A DNA stretch of 64,000 nt from G963668345 sp965206025 (GCA_965206025.1 CBDBIU010000003.1:186001-250000); one strand, 5' to 3'. Positions 27,973 to 35,887 are shown, counted from the stretch's first letter. Translations and numbers: made by a program. Notes: generated from the sequence alone by a model not told the origin.

Positions 27973-28020
27973 AAGCGTAGCCTTACTCCCGAGTGTGACT
28001 TTGCTTCATTGTCCCACAGG

Positions 28021-29600
28021 GTACAAGTCTTGTCTCATGCAAGATGAGTCTGAACGAGGAGTTTGTTTCTCACACAAGATGAGCCTGAAGGATCGGGGAG
28101 TGGGCATGCTGGGAATTGACTATCCAAGTGCAAAACACCAGCAAGCTGAACCTGCAACAGATCCAGCAGTTTCTCCACTCCAGCGAGGAGATTCGATTCA
28201 AAGGCAAAGGGCGGGCCGAGATCTACACGTGGGTGGCGCGCACGCTTCGCCAGCACGGCTACAGCCGCCAAAACCGCGCCGACAAAGGGCTGCTGCGGCA
28301 GTATCTGGTCAAGATGACCGGACTGAGCCGGGCGCAAATCACGCGGCTGATCCAGCAGTACCGGCAGGGCGGAGAACTCCAACCTGCCCGCTACCGGCGG
28401 CATCGCTTTGCCCGCAAGTACACGCCCGCCGACGTCGAACTGCTGGCGGCGGTGGACGAGGCCCACGAAACCCTCAGCGGCCCGGCCACGCGCAAGATCC
28501 TCGAGCGGGAATACCAGCAGTACCAGCAGCGCGAATACGAGCGGCTGGCGGGGATCTCGGTGGCCCAGATCTATCGCCTGCGGCGGCGCAGAGCCTACCG
28601 CCAGCGGCGGCTGCATTTCACCAAGACCCGGCCCACGGCGGTGTCGATCGGCGAGCGGCGCCGGCCCGACCCGCAAGGCCAACCCGGCTTTCTGCGAGTG
28701 GATACGGTGCATCAAGGGGATCGCGATGGCGTCAAGGGCGTCTACCACATCAATGCCGTGGATGAAGTCACCCAGTGGCAAGTGGTCGGCGCCACGCCCG
28801 CGATCAGTGAAGCCTGGCTGGAGCCGTTGCTGAAAGCCATGATCGAGCAGTTTCCCTTTCGTATCCGCGGCTTCCATTCCGACAACGGCAGCGAGTTCCT
28901 CAATCGCACGGTGGAGAAGCTATTGAACAAGCTGCTGATCGAACAGACCAAGTCGCGTCCGCGGCACTCCAACGACAACGGCTTGGTGGAATCGAAAAAC
29001 GGCGCGGTGATCCGCAAACACATGGGATATACGTACATCGCGGCGCCGCACGCGGGGCGCATCCAGCGCTTCTACCAACAGCACTTCAATCCCTATTTGA
29101 ACTTCCACCGGCCCTGCGGACAGCCCGAGATCAAGACCGACGCCAAAGGCAAGCAGAAGCGGGTGTACCGCCACTACCAGACGCCTTGGGAATCTTTCGA
29201 GAAGTTGCCCGAGGCCGCCAGCTATCTCAAGCCAGGGCAGAGGCTGGAGGCTCTGGGCCGCATTGCCCAGGCCGAAAGCGACACGGCGGCGGCCCGCCGG
29301 ATGCAGCGAGCCAAGCAGAAGCTGTTTGCCAGTTTCCGTTCCGCGAACACGCCGTGCTGAACAGCAGGAAGAGGGCTGTGGAAATGACGGGCGATGGAAA
29401 ACGAGGAAAACCAAAACCAGGTTTCCCTTCGTTTCCCACCGCCCTTGGAAATCGCTCCGCGATTCCCACAATCCCACAACCCCGACGACGATTCTCCCCT
29501 TCCCAAAACTCAAAATCAAAAAGCCCGAAAGGAGCCCCAGCGACTCAAAAAGCCCCAACCCCCGTCTTCAGGCTCATCCTTCGATGAGAAAATGCTGTAC
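28021..29600 (+). mobile_element. Insertion sequence with rve-type transposase
   Basis: The ends are related inverted repeats: the left has TACAAGTCTTGTCTCATGCA then AGATGAGTCTGAA (28022-28054), the right read inward has TACAGCATTTTCTCATCGAA then GGATGAGCCTGAA (29567-29599). A second copy of the TCTCA...CAAGATGAGCCTGAA motif sits inside the left end at about 28069-28095, a likely transposase-binding repeat. A target duplication was not found (GTAC occurs at both outer edges). The element holds one gene. Its left end lies 49 bp from the rpsA start. Family could be IS481-like or the IS1202 group; I cannot decide. Confidence 0.7.
28116..29360 (+). CDS. DDE transposase with integrase core (rve)
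   Basis: A 414-residue transposase. The N-terminal part has helix-turn-helix features (KMTGLSRAQITRLIQQYRQG and the ISVAQIYRLRRRR helix), then the integrase catalytic core with FLRVDTVHQGD (first Asp), FHSDNGSEFLN (second Asp) and NDNGLVESKNG (Glu). A C-terminal arm has NPYLNFHRPCGQPE. The start is TTG 28116; an ATG just upstream is out of frame. The core looks complete and the frame is intact, so the element may be active. Confidence 0.88.
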   Translation: MTIQVQNTSKLNLQQIQQFLHSSEEIRFKGKGRAEIYTWVARTLRQHGYSRQNRADKGLLRQYLVKMTGLSRAQITRLIQQYRQGGELQPARYRRHRFARKYTPADVELLAAVDEAHETLSGPATRKILEREYQQYQQREYERLAGISVAQIYRLRRRRAYRQRRLHFTKTRPTAVSIGERRRPDPQGQPGFLRVDTVHQGDRDGVKGVYHINAVDEVTQWQVVGATPAISEAWLEPLLKAMIEQFPFRIRGFHSDNGSEFLNRTVEKLLNKLLIEQTKSRPRHSNDNGLVESKNGAVIRKHMGYTYIAAPHAGRIQRFYQQHFNPYLNFHRPCGQPEIKTDAKGKQKRVYRHYQTPWESFEKLPEAASYLKPGQRLEALGRIAQAESDTAAARRMQRAKQKLFASFRSANTPC

Positions 29601-29843
29601 ATGGCAACGCGGGCCGCTGGCCGCGGCCGTCTAAGCGGCCGACGCTCCCGGCGAAGCAACCGCGCGGGGTTGGCGGGATCCACTCGTTGTGCTCAGCCCT
29701 CGCCCCTTTGTCGAGGGTGAGGCCCGGGGAGCTTTCTGGTCGTGGAGATCCGCAGCGTAGAGCACTGCAAACGTGGGTCATGGCTTTGTGGGAAGTTATC
29801 ATAGAGGAATTCCAGGGGGCACTGGCCCGAACGGGAATCGATC

Positions 29844-30578
29844 GTGGCGCTTCGCAGAATCTTCGTAGAGTGTATCCGCGGGGCGACGGCAAGGGTCCGT
29901 GGCCCGCGCGCCCATCATTTGCGCCGTGTCGTGCGGCTGCGGACGGGCGAATTGGTGGAGATCTCCGACCAGGAAAGGCTCTTTCTGGCTGCCGTGAGCC
30001 GCTCGGCCGGGGAAGGAATTGAGTTCGAGATCAAGGAAACCCTGGCCCCGCCCCCGAGTGCTCCCACGATCGTACTGATGATGGCCGTCATCAAGTTTGC
30101 CCGGCTGGAATGGGCGATCGAGAAGGCGACCGAGCTGGGGGTTTCTTCCATTGTCCCCCTGGCGGCCGCCCGCTGTGAGGCTAGACTGATCCAGACCGGG
30201 GGCAAACGTCGGGAGCGTTGGCAGCGGATTGCCGAAGAAGCTGCCCCGCAGTCGCGACGCTTGGCTGCTCCGAGCATCGAGCCGGTGACACCCCTCATCG
30301 AGGCGCTGTCGAGGCACGGCGCGCAACTGCCGATCATCCTCGACACCGATTGCCCGGCGTTGAAAAACGCCGCGGGGGAGTTTCAGACGAAGACCCAGTC
30401 AACGCAAATAGTCTCGGTCGCGTTGTTGGTCGGCCCCGAAGGCGGCTGGACCCATGACGAACGTGAAGCGGCTGACCGCGCCGGCTACCGGCCGGCTTCC
30501 CTCGGCAAGCTGATCTTGTGCTCGGAAACGGCCGCTGTCGCCGCTGTGGAAGTTCTGGCCCACCTGTTGGAGGCCTAA
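29844..30578 (+). CDS. rsmE: 16S rRNA (uracil-1498-N3)-methyltransferase
   Basis: A 244-residue SPOUT methyltransferase that methylates U1498 of 16S rRNA. It begins ALRRIFVE, then a PUA-like RNA-binding part (HHLRRVVRLRTGELVEISD), then the knotted domain with KFARLEWAIEKATELGVSSIVPL, ERWQRIAEEAAPQSRR, LLVGPEGGWTHDE and LGKLILCSETAAVAAVEVL, the S-adenosylmethionine-binding knot. The GTG start at 29844 places the family N-terminus correctly. Its TAA stop at 30576-30578 is the first triplet of a palindromic repeat. The 243 bases before it, downstream of the insertion sequence, are GC-rich with no gene. Confidence 0.9.
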   Translation: MALRRIFVECIRGATARVRGPRAHHLRRVVRLRTGELVEISDQERLFLAAVSRSAGEGIEFEIKETLAPPPSAPTIVLMMAVIKFARLEWAIEKATELGVSSIVPLAAARCEARLIQTGGKRRERWQRIAEEAAPQSRRLAAPSIEPVTPLIEALSRHGAQLPIILDTDCPALKNAAGEFQTKTQSTQIVSVALLVGPEGGWTHDEREAADRAGYRPASLGKLILCSETAAVAAVEVLAHLLEA

Positions 30579-30769
30579 CCCGCTTTTCTCGCCGCGACTG
30601 CGGTGGATGAGGCGAAAGGCCCCGCGGTCATGGCTCGCGGCAACAGCTTGTCTACACCGCCCGGCGTACGGTATGTCGGCAATTGGGCGCGATGAATCGC
30701 GCCCCTACATCCCTGACGGCGGGCATTTGCTTGCACTTCACCTCGCCACGTGGTGAGAGAAGCGGCCTA
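30576..30769. repeat. Dispersed palindromic repeat, 194 bp
   Basis: Left end TAACCCGCTTTTCTCGCC, right end CTCGCCACGTGGTGAGAGAA then GCGGCCTA. Inside are GGCGCGATGAATCGCGCCCC (hairpin) and CTACATCCCTGACGGCGGGC, both also seen at 418-685 and 45728-45812 in the other orientation. It lies between rsmE and a convergent membrane gene, touching both ends. Confidence 0.75.
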
Positions 30770-30773
30770 GCCG

Positions 30774-32528
30774 TCAACCCGGCTTCGCCGAGACCGGCCC
30801 CTCAGCCGCCGGCTCTCGCTCCTGTGCGCGCTCCACCAACGCGGACACGTCGTAAAGGCGCATCAGCCCGCCCGAGCTTTGAAAAACGACCGGCAGGTTC
30901 TCGAAAAGCAGGTCGATTCGGCGCAAGTAGTCCTCACGGTGGCTAAACCAGAAGAACTCGTCGATGCCCCTCACCCAGTATCGAGCTCCGATGTGACGCG
31001 CCGTGTCAAGGATCCGGTCCAGATCTCGGCGCACGGCTTCTTCTCGCTCGGTGTAGTAGATCTCCTTGGAAAAAGCGATGGGCCACATTCCCTGCCGGCC
31101 CGTGTAGAGGTAAAGTTCCCCGTCGTCTCTGCTGACGAAACGATCCGAGGCGTCGGTGTTGTTGCGAACCCACTCGTAGAGCTCGAACCTCTCCTTTTGT
31201 ATGTCCACTCGACTTTTGCGCATCGTGTCTAGGTGTGCTCGGGACGAATCGAGGTAAGCGGCGCCCATTCGCAGTACCAGAAAGGCCGCCACGAGAGCCA
31301 ATCCCGCTGCGATCAACTTGTCCAAGACCGGCTTCTTGCCGCGCAGGGTGTCCGCGATCGCAGGTCCGAAATGCCTGCCTTCCGTCCAGGCCCCAAGACA
31401 AAATAGAGGCAGGAACGGAACAGAAAGGCGATCCATAAGCTCACCATGTGTCCAAGCGATGATCGTGCCGGCGTGGAGCAGATACGTCCAATGAATGATG
31501 GCCCAGCCTTGCCGGTGCGCATGTCGCGCGATACCCGCTATGACGCCGACTCCCAGCGTAACCGCAATGGCGTTGTGTGCCAGCTTACTCAACGCCTCCG
31601 GCAACAAAGGGACGCGCAAGGGAATCAGCAGAAAATAGTTGCCAATGGTCAGTAGCGTGGAGAACAGATTCTTCCAGACCATGCCCCACAGTACTTCCCA
31701 GTCGCTTGCGTGCAGCTTCCAGAACCCCAAGTAGCTCGTATAGTAAAGCCAAGTCTGTTGGAAGCCCGGCCCGCCCTGCGCGACCCACGGGTCCAGCGGG
31801 TCGTTATGCCCCTGCAAGAGCTTGCCCAGAACAATCAATGGGACGCTCGTAGTCAGGAACACGGCGGTGGAACGGTACTGTTTGCGGTAAACAGCAACAC
31901 CCGCTATCGGTATGAGAAGCGTGAACGCGATCGTGCGCAGCAGCATGGCCGTGCCGCTCAGCAGCCCGAGGATCGCCATCAGGGCGTAAGCCCGCTCCCG
32001 CCTGAGGGCGCGCTGCGCCACAGCGGCGATGCACATGATGAATGCCATTCCCGGCACGTCCGTCATCAGCCGGGCGCCGTGCACCAAGAAAAAGGGATGC
32101 AGCCCGCAGAAGGCTGTTATGCCCAAAGCCGGCCATTTTCCTAATCCCAGACTCTTTAGCAGGAAATACGATGCCGCCAGGGCTAGGCACGCGAACGCGG
32201 TTACAAGCGCCATCGCAGCCCCTAGGTTGGAAGGGAAAGCGAGATGCCACCTCCACACCAGAGACAGCAACCAGGGGTACAACACGGGGTACTTCGTCTG
32301 GCGAGGCGTTTCCGGAACGCTCGGCATGATGTAGCCGCGCCCTTCCGCCAGCGCCTTGGCCGAACTCATCATGAGCGTGTCGTCATGAGCTAAGCCAAAT
32401 AGGGCCACCGGATCCAGTCGATACAACGACCAAACCGTCGCCGCGCAAATCACCGCCAACGAAAGCACGGTCACCGCCGCGCCGCGCCGCGGTCCGCGGC
32501 CCACGCTCGAATCCGGCTCATACGTCAT
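30774..32528 (-). CDS. GT-C type membrane glycosyltransferase-like protein
   Basis: A 584-residue polytopic protein with about ten hydrophobic helices. The first periplasmic loop carries GLAHDDTLMMSSAKALAEGRG (Asp-Asp pair and the AKxLAEGxGY pattern seen in ArnT/PMT-like glycosyltransferases) and TKYPVLYPWLLSLVWR. The soluble C-terminal part (from about residue 420) includes ELYEWVRNNTDASDRFVS and GARYWVRGIDEFF, common in such proteins. It probably transfers a sugar from a polyprenyl carrier, but acceptor and donor are unknown. ATG 32528 is the first sensible start. It is followed downstream by a palindromic repeat and preceded by an IS1380-type element. Confidence 0.75.
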   Translation of the reverse strand: MTYEPDSSVGRGPRRGAAVTVLSLAVICAATVWSLYRLDPVALFGLAHDDTLMMSSAKALAEGRGYIMPSVPETPRQTKYPVLYPWLLSLVWRWHLAFPSNLGAAMALVTAFACLALAASYFLLKSLGLGKWPALGITAFCGLHPFFLVHGARLMTDVPGMAFIMCIAAVAQRALRRERAYALMAILGLLSGTAMLLRTIAFTLLIPIAGVAVYRKQYRSTAVFLTTSVPLIVLGKLLQGHNDPLDPWVAQGGPGFQQTWLYYTSYLGFWKLHASDWEVLWGMVWKNLFSTLLTIGNYFLLIPLRVPLLPEALSKLAHNAIAVTLGVGVIAGIARHAHRQGWAIIHWTYLLHAGTIIAWTHGELMDRLSVPFLPLFCLGAWTEGRHFGPAIADTLRGKKPVLDKLIAAGLALVAAFLVLRMGAAYLDSSRAHLDTMRKSRVDIQKERFELYEWVRNNTDASDRFVSRDDGELYLYTGRQGMWPIAFSKEIYYTEREEAVRRDLDRILDTARHIGARYWVRGIDEFFWFSHREDYLRRIDLLFENLPVVFQSSGGLMRLYDVSALVERAQEREPAAEGPVSAKPG

Positions 32529-32561
32529 CGATCAATCCCGGATAAACCCCGGTGGTCTAAG

Positions 32562-34228
32562 CCCGCATTTTCAATTTGATGTTTGACATCCCGACCTTCC
32601 AGCGGCCTTGAGCGTCTTTATTCATAGGGGCTAGAGCCCGATGAGGACGCCATGGAGGCCAACACCCAATGGGTGAAAAACAAACCAAGCCATTCCAGCT
32701 AAGTTTCAACGGCTTGTTGAAAGTCGATTTCCAGGGATCGCACGTCACTTCTGATGGTGGCCTGATTTTGGTTCGCGAACTGGACGAACGGCTCGGTCTC
32801 GGAGAACTGATTGACGAGCATCTCAGCGACTCCCGGCAAGGCACAAACAAGCAGTTCACGCTCGCTGATCTGTTGCGGCAGTCGGTCTACAGCCGCTTGG
32901 CGGGCTACGAGGACCTCAACGACGCCGAGCGGGTTTCGATCGATCCGACGTTTCGGCTGATCGGTTCGCAGAAGATCTGGGATCGCGGTGCGGCCTTGAC
33001 CTCGACGCTGCACGGCTTCGAGACGGAGATGCTGGCGAGCGAAGAGAACCTGCTGGGGCTGATGGCGCTGAACCGAGAGCTGGTCGGGCAAGCGGAGGCG
33101 TTCGACGACTCCGAGCGGGTCGTTCTGGACATGGACTCCACCGAGAGTCCGGTCCATGGCCAACAGGAAGGCAGTGCCTACAACGGACACTTCGAGTCGG
33201 TCTGCTACCATCCGTTGCTTTTGTTCAACGGTCATGGTGATTGCCTCGCTGCAAAGCTGCGTCCAGGCAACGTGCACAGCGCCGACGACTGGGATGAGCT
33301 ATTGTTGCCGGAGATCGAGCGCCAACAGGCTGCGGGCAAGCAGGTCGCCTTCCGGGGCGATGCGGCCTTTGCCAAGCCGGAGGTTTATGAGGCTTCGGAG
33401 GAACGCGGAGTACAGTACGCCATTCGCATTCCGGCCAACAAGAGCCTGGAGTTGGAGATCGAGGACATCCTGTTTCGGCCACCGGGCAGGCCGAGCGCCA
33501 AGCCCCTGGTGCGCTACAAGAGCTTCCGCTATCAGGCCGCCAGTTGGAGCAAACCGCGGCGCATCGTAGCGAAGGTTGAGCACCACCCGGGCGAACTGTT
33601 CGCGCAACCCGGCTTCATCGTCACCAACATGACCCGGCCCAGTCGCTCGGTGGTGCGCTTTTACAACAAGCGCGGCACGGCCGAGCAGTGGATCAAGGAA
33701 GGCAAGCAGGCCACGAATTGGACACGGTTGTCGTGCCATCGTTTTCGCGCGAACGAAGTTCGCTTGCAACTCAGCGTCCTGGCTTACAACCTCGGCAACC
33801 TGTGGCGGCGGCTGGGACTGCCACCAAGCATCAAGAGCTGGTCGCTGACGAGCTTGCAGCAGCGGCTGATGAAGACCGGCGGGCGGCTGGTCAAGCATGC
33901 CCGCTACTACTGGTTGCTGCTGGCCGAGGGGCATCTGAACCGGCGGCTGTTCGGTGACATGCTGCACAGGATCTGGGCGCTGCCGCTGCCGAGCGGGTAG
34001 CGTTGACCGGGCTAGGATCAACAGTTTTCGGCTCCAAAAAGGTTTGGCAGGGAGCAGTGTCGGCCGCAGCGCCGTTCAGGCCGCGCAATCAACGTCTGTG
34101 AGCGGACGGACGAGCCCTGGCGCCTACCGGCGGAGGGGATGTGCAGGGTTCAGCGCGAAAAGACGTGGCATTCGGGCCGGCGCGGATGTATACTGTGGCC
34201 GTGCCAAGGCCAAAACGGAAATCCTGGG
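32562..34228 (+). mobile_element. IS1380-family insertion sequence
   Basis: The element runs from CCCGCATTTTCAATTTG to CAAAACGGAAATCCTGGG; read inward the right end is CCCAGGATTTCCGTTTTG, imperfectly inverted to the left. It is flanked by TAAG on both sides (32558-32561 and 34229-34232), a 4-bp duplication as expected for IS1380. Total 1667 bp, normal for the family. One intact transposase gene. About 230 bases between transposase stop and right end hold no gene. Confidence 0.88.
32669..34000 (+). CDS. IS1380 family DDE transposase
   Basis: A 443-residue transposase. DDE residues are seen in RVVLDMDSTESPVHG (Asp), VAFRGDAAFAKPE (Asp) and YNKRGTAEQWIKEGKQ (Glu), with the beta-strand insertion between second and third residues expected in IS1380. 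N-terminal DFQGSHVTSDGGLILVRELDERLGL and LSVLAYNLGNLWRRL near the C-terminus are family signatures. Frame intact, length normal, so it may be functional. Confidence 0.93.
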   Translation: MGEKQTKPFQLSFNGLLKVDFQGSHVTSDGGLILVRELDERLGLGELIDEHLSDSRQGTNKQFTLADLLRQSVYSRLAGYEDLNDAERVSIDPTFRLIGSQKIWDRGAALTSTLHGFETEMLASEENLLGLMALNRELVGQAEAFDDSERVVLDMDSTESPVHGQQEGSAYNGHFESVCYHPLLLFNGHGDCLAAKLRPGNVHSADDWDELLLPEIERQQAAGKQVAFRGDAAFAKPEVYEASEERGVQYAIRIPANKSLELEIEDILFRPPGRPSAKPLVRYKSFRYQAASWSKPRRIVAKVEHHPGELFAQPGFIVTNMTRPSRSVVRFYNKRGTAEQWIKEGKQATNWTRLSCHRFRANEVRLQLSVLAYNLGNLWRRLGLPPSIKSWSLTSLQQRLMKTGGRLVKHARYYWLLLAEGHLNRRLFGDMLHRIWALPLPSG

Positions 34229-34257
34229 TAAGACACCTCGAACACAGGCAACCCCGC

Positions 34258-34395
34258 TAGCCCGCTTTTCTCACCACCTGACGGTCGAAGCACGCGATCA
34301 GCCCGCCATGACCGCGTTGCGCTTGCTCGCCGTGCTCAACGTAAAGTTCAAGCACGCCCGCATTATTCAAGAAATGCGGCGCCGGGTAGTGGGGT
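34258..34395. repeat. Palindromic repeat, left part only
   Basis: TAGCCCGCTTTTCTCACCAC then CTGACGGTCGAAGCACGCGA, and further GCGTTGCGCTTGCTCGCCGT matches the complete copies at 39170-39367 and 41402-41584. The right terminal inverted repeat is not recognisable. It lies between the IS1380 element and the toxin-antitoxin operon. Confidence 0.7.
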
Positions 34396-34424
34396 CATAG
34401 CGTGGAGACGGGGTGGCGCAGACT

Positions 34425-34754
34425 CTACTCGTGTTTGGTCGTCTCAGGCTCCGCTACCGTTTCGAGGCTATCGACAACCGACTTCATTGCTCTGAGGAAA
34501 TCCTTCGCGTGCCGGTGCGACATGACCAATCCAATTACGTTTAATGGTTGTTTCGATGCTGGATTGATATCGGCGACGGCAATTCGAACATCGATGCCAG
34601 TAGCGGCGACGCGCATATGGTTGACATATGAGTAATGCGTTACAAGGCCAAGCGCGTCTGCGATCGTGATGGTCTCCGGCGCGCTTGGCTCTTCTGTTTC
34701 TAGTTTGACTTCGGTTTTTCCTTTTCTGACTTTGGTTTTGCTTTTTCTGGCCAT
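34425..34754 (-). CDS. DUF3467-like protein, third gene of toxin-antitoxin operon
   Basis: A 109-residue protein. A basic N-terminal tail (MARKSKTKVRKGKTEVK) precedes a compact domain with THYSYVNHMRVAATGIDVRIAV and VIGLVMSHRHAKDFLRAMKSVV, which resembles the DUF3467 pattern (Y-x-N-x-x-x-V ... V-x-M-S-x-x-H-A-K-x-x-x-x-x-L). It begins six bases after the stop of the antitoxin gene, so it is almost certainly co-translated. Some HigBA-type operons carry a third, chaperone gene; whether this small beta/alpha protein plays such a role is speculation. Sequence assignment to DUF3467 is by eye. Confidence 0.65.
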   Translation of the reverse strand: MARKSKTKVRKGKTEVKLETEEPSAPETITIADALGLVTHYSYVNHMRVAATGIDVRIAVADINPASKQPLNVIGLVMSHRHAKDFLRAMKSVVDSLETVAEPETTKHE

Positions 34755-34760
34755 AGATTC

Positions 34761-35288
34761 TCAACTTAAGGCAATCTGTGTTCTGGCTTGACTGACGAGG
34801 GTGTCGACAGATTCCGTTGCCGGTGCCCTGTATATTTCTTTGGCGGCTAGTGACCTAGCATCTGCAATGCTAACGACGTTGCCGGGCCGTGTGACAGCCG
34901 GGCTCGTCGCCTGCACAAGTTGGGCTTCTTGCACAAAATTGTCGTCTTTGAAACTGACAACCGAATAGTCTTTCGGACTCAGCGTCACGAGTCTATCCAG
35001 CAGTTCCGAGAACGTGGCAAAACGGATCACTAGTGCAGTATCAAACGCCTCAGCTAGTTCCAAAAGGGTGGCAACAGTGACCTTCCCGTAGTCTGGATCT
35101 TCTAGGCGGGAAATCCAGGCTTGCGCTTTGCCCATCAACACGCCTAGCTGTGCCTGCGTTATCTTCCTCTCCTGTCGTAGAGCACGCGCCTGAAGCGCGA
35201 TGAATGCGCGGACGTGTTCCGCTAGAAAAGCATGACGGTACTCGTCCCCCTGGAAGCTATTAAGCAGTTGAGTCTTAGCTGAAATCAT
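34761..35288 (-). CDS. XRE/HigA-like antitoxin
   Basis: A 175-residue protein with a helix-turn-helix around residues 40-95 (RQERKITQAQLGVLMGKAQAWISRLEDP and VTVATLLELAEAFDTALVIRF). Preceded by a 35-residue helical segment and followed by a tail rich in Ala and Thr, the usual place for toxin neutralisation. ATG 35288 is chosen; it overlaps the toxin stop by 14 bases, typical of toxin-first HigBA pairs, while the longer start at 35336 would overlap by 62. Expected to bind the toxin and repress the operon promoter at 35651-35679. Confidence 0.82.
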   Translation of the reverse strand: MISAKTQLLNSFQGDEYRHAFLAEHVRAFIALQARALRQERKITQAQLGVLMGKAQAWISRLEDPDYGKVTVATLLELAEAFDTALVIRFATFSELLDRLVTLSPKDYSVVSFKDDNFVQEAQLVQATSPAVTRPGNVVSIADARSLAAKEIYRAPATESVDTLVSQARTQIALS

Positions 35289-35652
35289 GGGGGACGAGCT
35301 TACTGTTGTCCCTGATAACAAGTTTTCGCCGCTCATGTGTCACCTCCAGCAAATTCGTTGGTATCTTGTCGCCCTTTTCCTCCGCGCCAACCAAGATGGC
35401 GAATTGATGGTCTGGTAGGTAGCACCCTAAGGGGCGAAACTCCCGCCCACCGAATCCAATCTTCAGCTCGAAGATACCTTCCCAGCCTCTGTATGCGCTG
35501 ATGTACTGAGGGGGGAATTCCGGACAGCTCGCTAGTGTCAAGATCCGGGCGTTGATCTTCGCCTTGGCCTTCCTGGGTAAAGAATTCAGCCACGACAGAA
35601 TCTTGTTCTCTCCGTGCGCGTTGACGAAGTCGAGAAAGGCCCACGGCATCAT
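35275..35652 (-). CDS. HigB/RelE-like toxin (Gp49-type)
   Basis: A 125-residue protein with the fold signs of phage Gp49/HigB-type RelE-superfamily toxins: an N-terminal FLDFVNAHGENKILSWLNSL helix, KAKINARILTLASCPEFPPQ, then strands YRGWEGIFELKIGFGGREFRPLG and CYLPDHQFAILVGAEEKGDKIP. Such toxins cleave mRNA on the ribosome. It is the first gene of the operon, followed by an overlapping HTH antitoxin. The first ATG overlaps the -10 box of the only good promoter, so either the second ATG (35649), a downstream start, or a leaderless message is used. Confidence 0.8.
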   Translation of the reverse strand: MMPWAFLDFVNAHGENKILSWLNSLPRKAKAKINARILTLASCPEFPPQYISAYRGWEGIFELKIGFGGREFRPLGCYLPDHQFAILVGAEEKGDKIPTNLLEVTHERRKLVIRDNSKLVPHDFS

Positions 35653-35679
35653 TATATTAGAAAAAACTTATGAAATCAA
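35651..35679 (-). promoter_or_regulatory. Promoter of the toxin-antitoxin operon
   Basis: On the minus strand TTGATT (35674-35679), a 17-base spacer and TATAAT (35651-35656). The -10 box overlaps the first ATG of the toxin, implying a leaderless or internally started transcript. It is back-to-back with the tRNA promoter: the two -35 boxes are 11 bases apart. Confidence 0.7.
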
Positions 35680-35690
35680 GCCCAAACCAC

Positions 35691-35719
35691 TTGACATGAT
35701 ACAAGAAAATTCTTATACT
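35691..35719 (+). promoter_or_regulatory. Consensus sigma-70 promoter for the tRNA
   Basis: TTGACA (35691-35696), exactly 17 bases, TATACT (35714-35719). The spacer end carries an inverted repeat AAGAA-AA-TTCTT (35703-35714) that could be an operator. The tRNA begins 80 bases downstream. Confidence 0.75.
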
Positions 35720-35798
35720 CTATGTAAGTGATTGACAACAAAGCAAAAGACCAGCAAGTCCAGGTTGCAAAACCCGTACTGCTGGCCCTTGCGTTCGC

Positions 35799-35887
35799 GG
35801 GGAGTTGGCAGAGCGGTCGAATGCATCCGCTTTATAAGCGGTCAACGGCTCAGCCGTTCGCGGGTTCGATTCCCGCACTCCCCGCCA
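35799..35887 (+). tRNA. Serine-type class II tRNA with UAU (isoleucine) anticodon
   Basis: A full cloverleaf: acceptor GGGGAGT/ACTCCCC (7 bp), discriminator G, encoded CCA; D arm GCA...TGC with GAGCGGTCGAA as in tRNA-Ser; anticodon stem TCCGC/GCGGT (outer T-T mismatch) and loop TTTATAA with anticodon TAT at 35833-35835; long variable arm AACGGC-TCA-GCCGTT; T arm GCGGG/CCCGC with TTCGATT. The long arm and G73 are serine identity features, yet the anticodon would read the isoleucine codon AUA. Such serine-type tRNAs with foreign anticodons have been reported as allo-tRNAs in mobile regions. Charging is not shown here. Confidence 0.85.

Noticed and set aside
35799..35887. Reading the tRNA as tRNA-Leu(UAA)
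   Set aside because: The seven-base loop TTTATAA puts TAT, not TAA, at 34-36, and G73 is not a leucine identity base.
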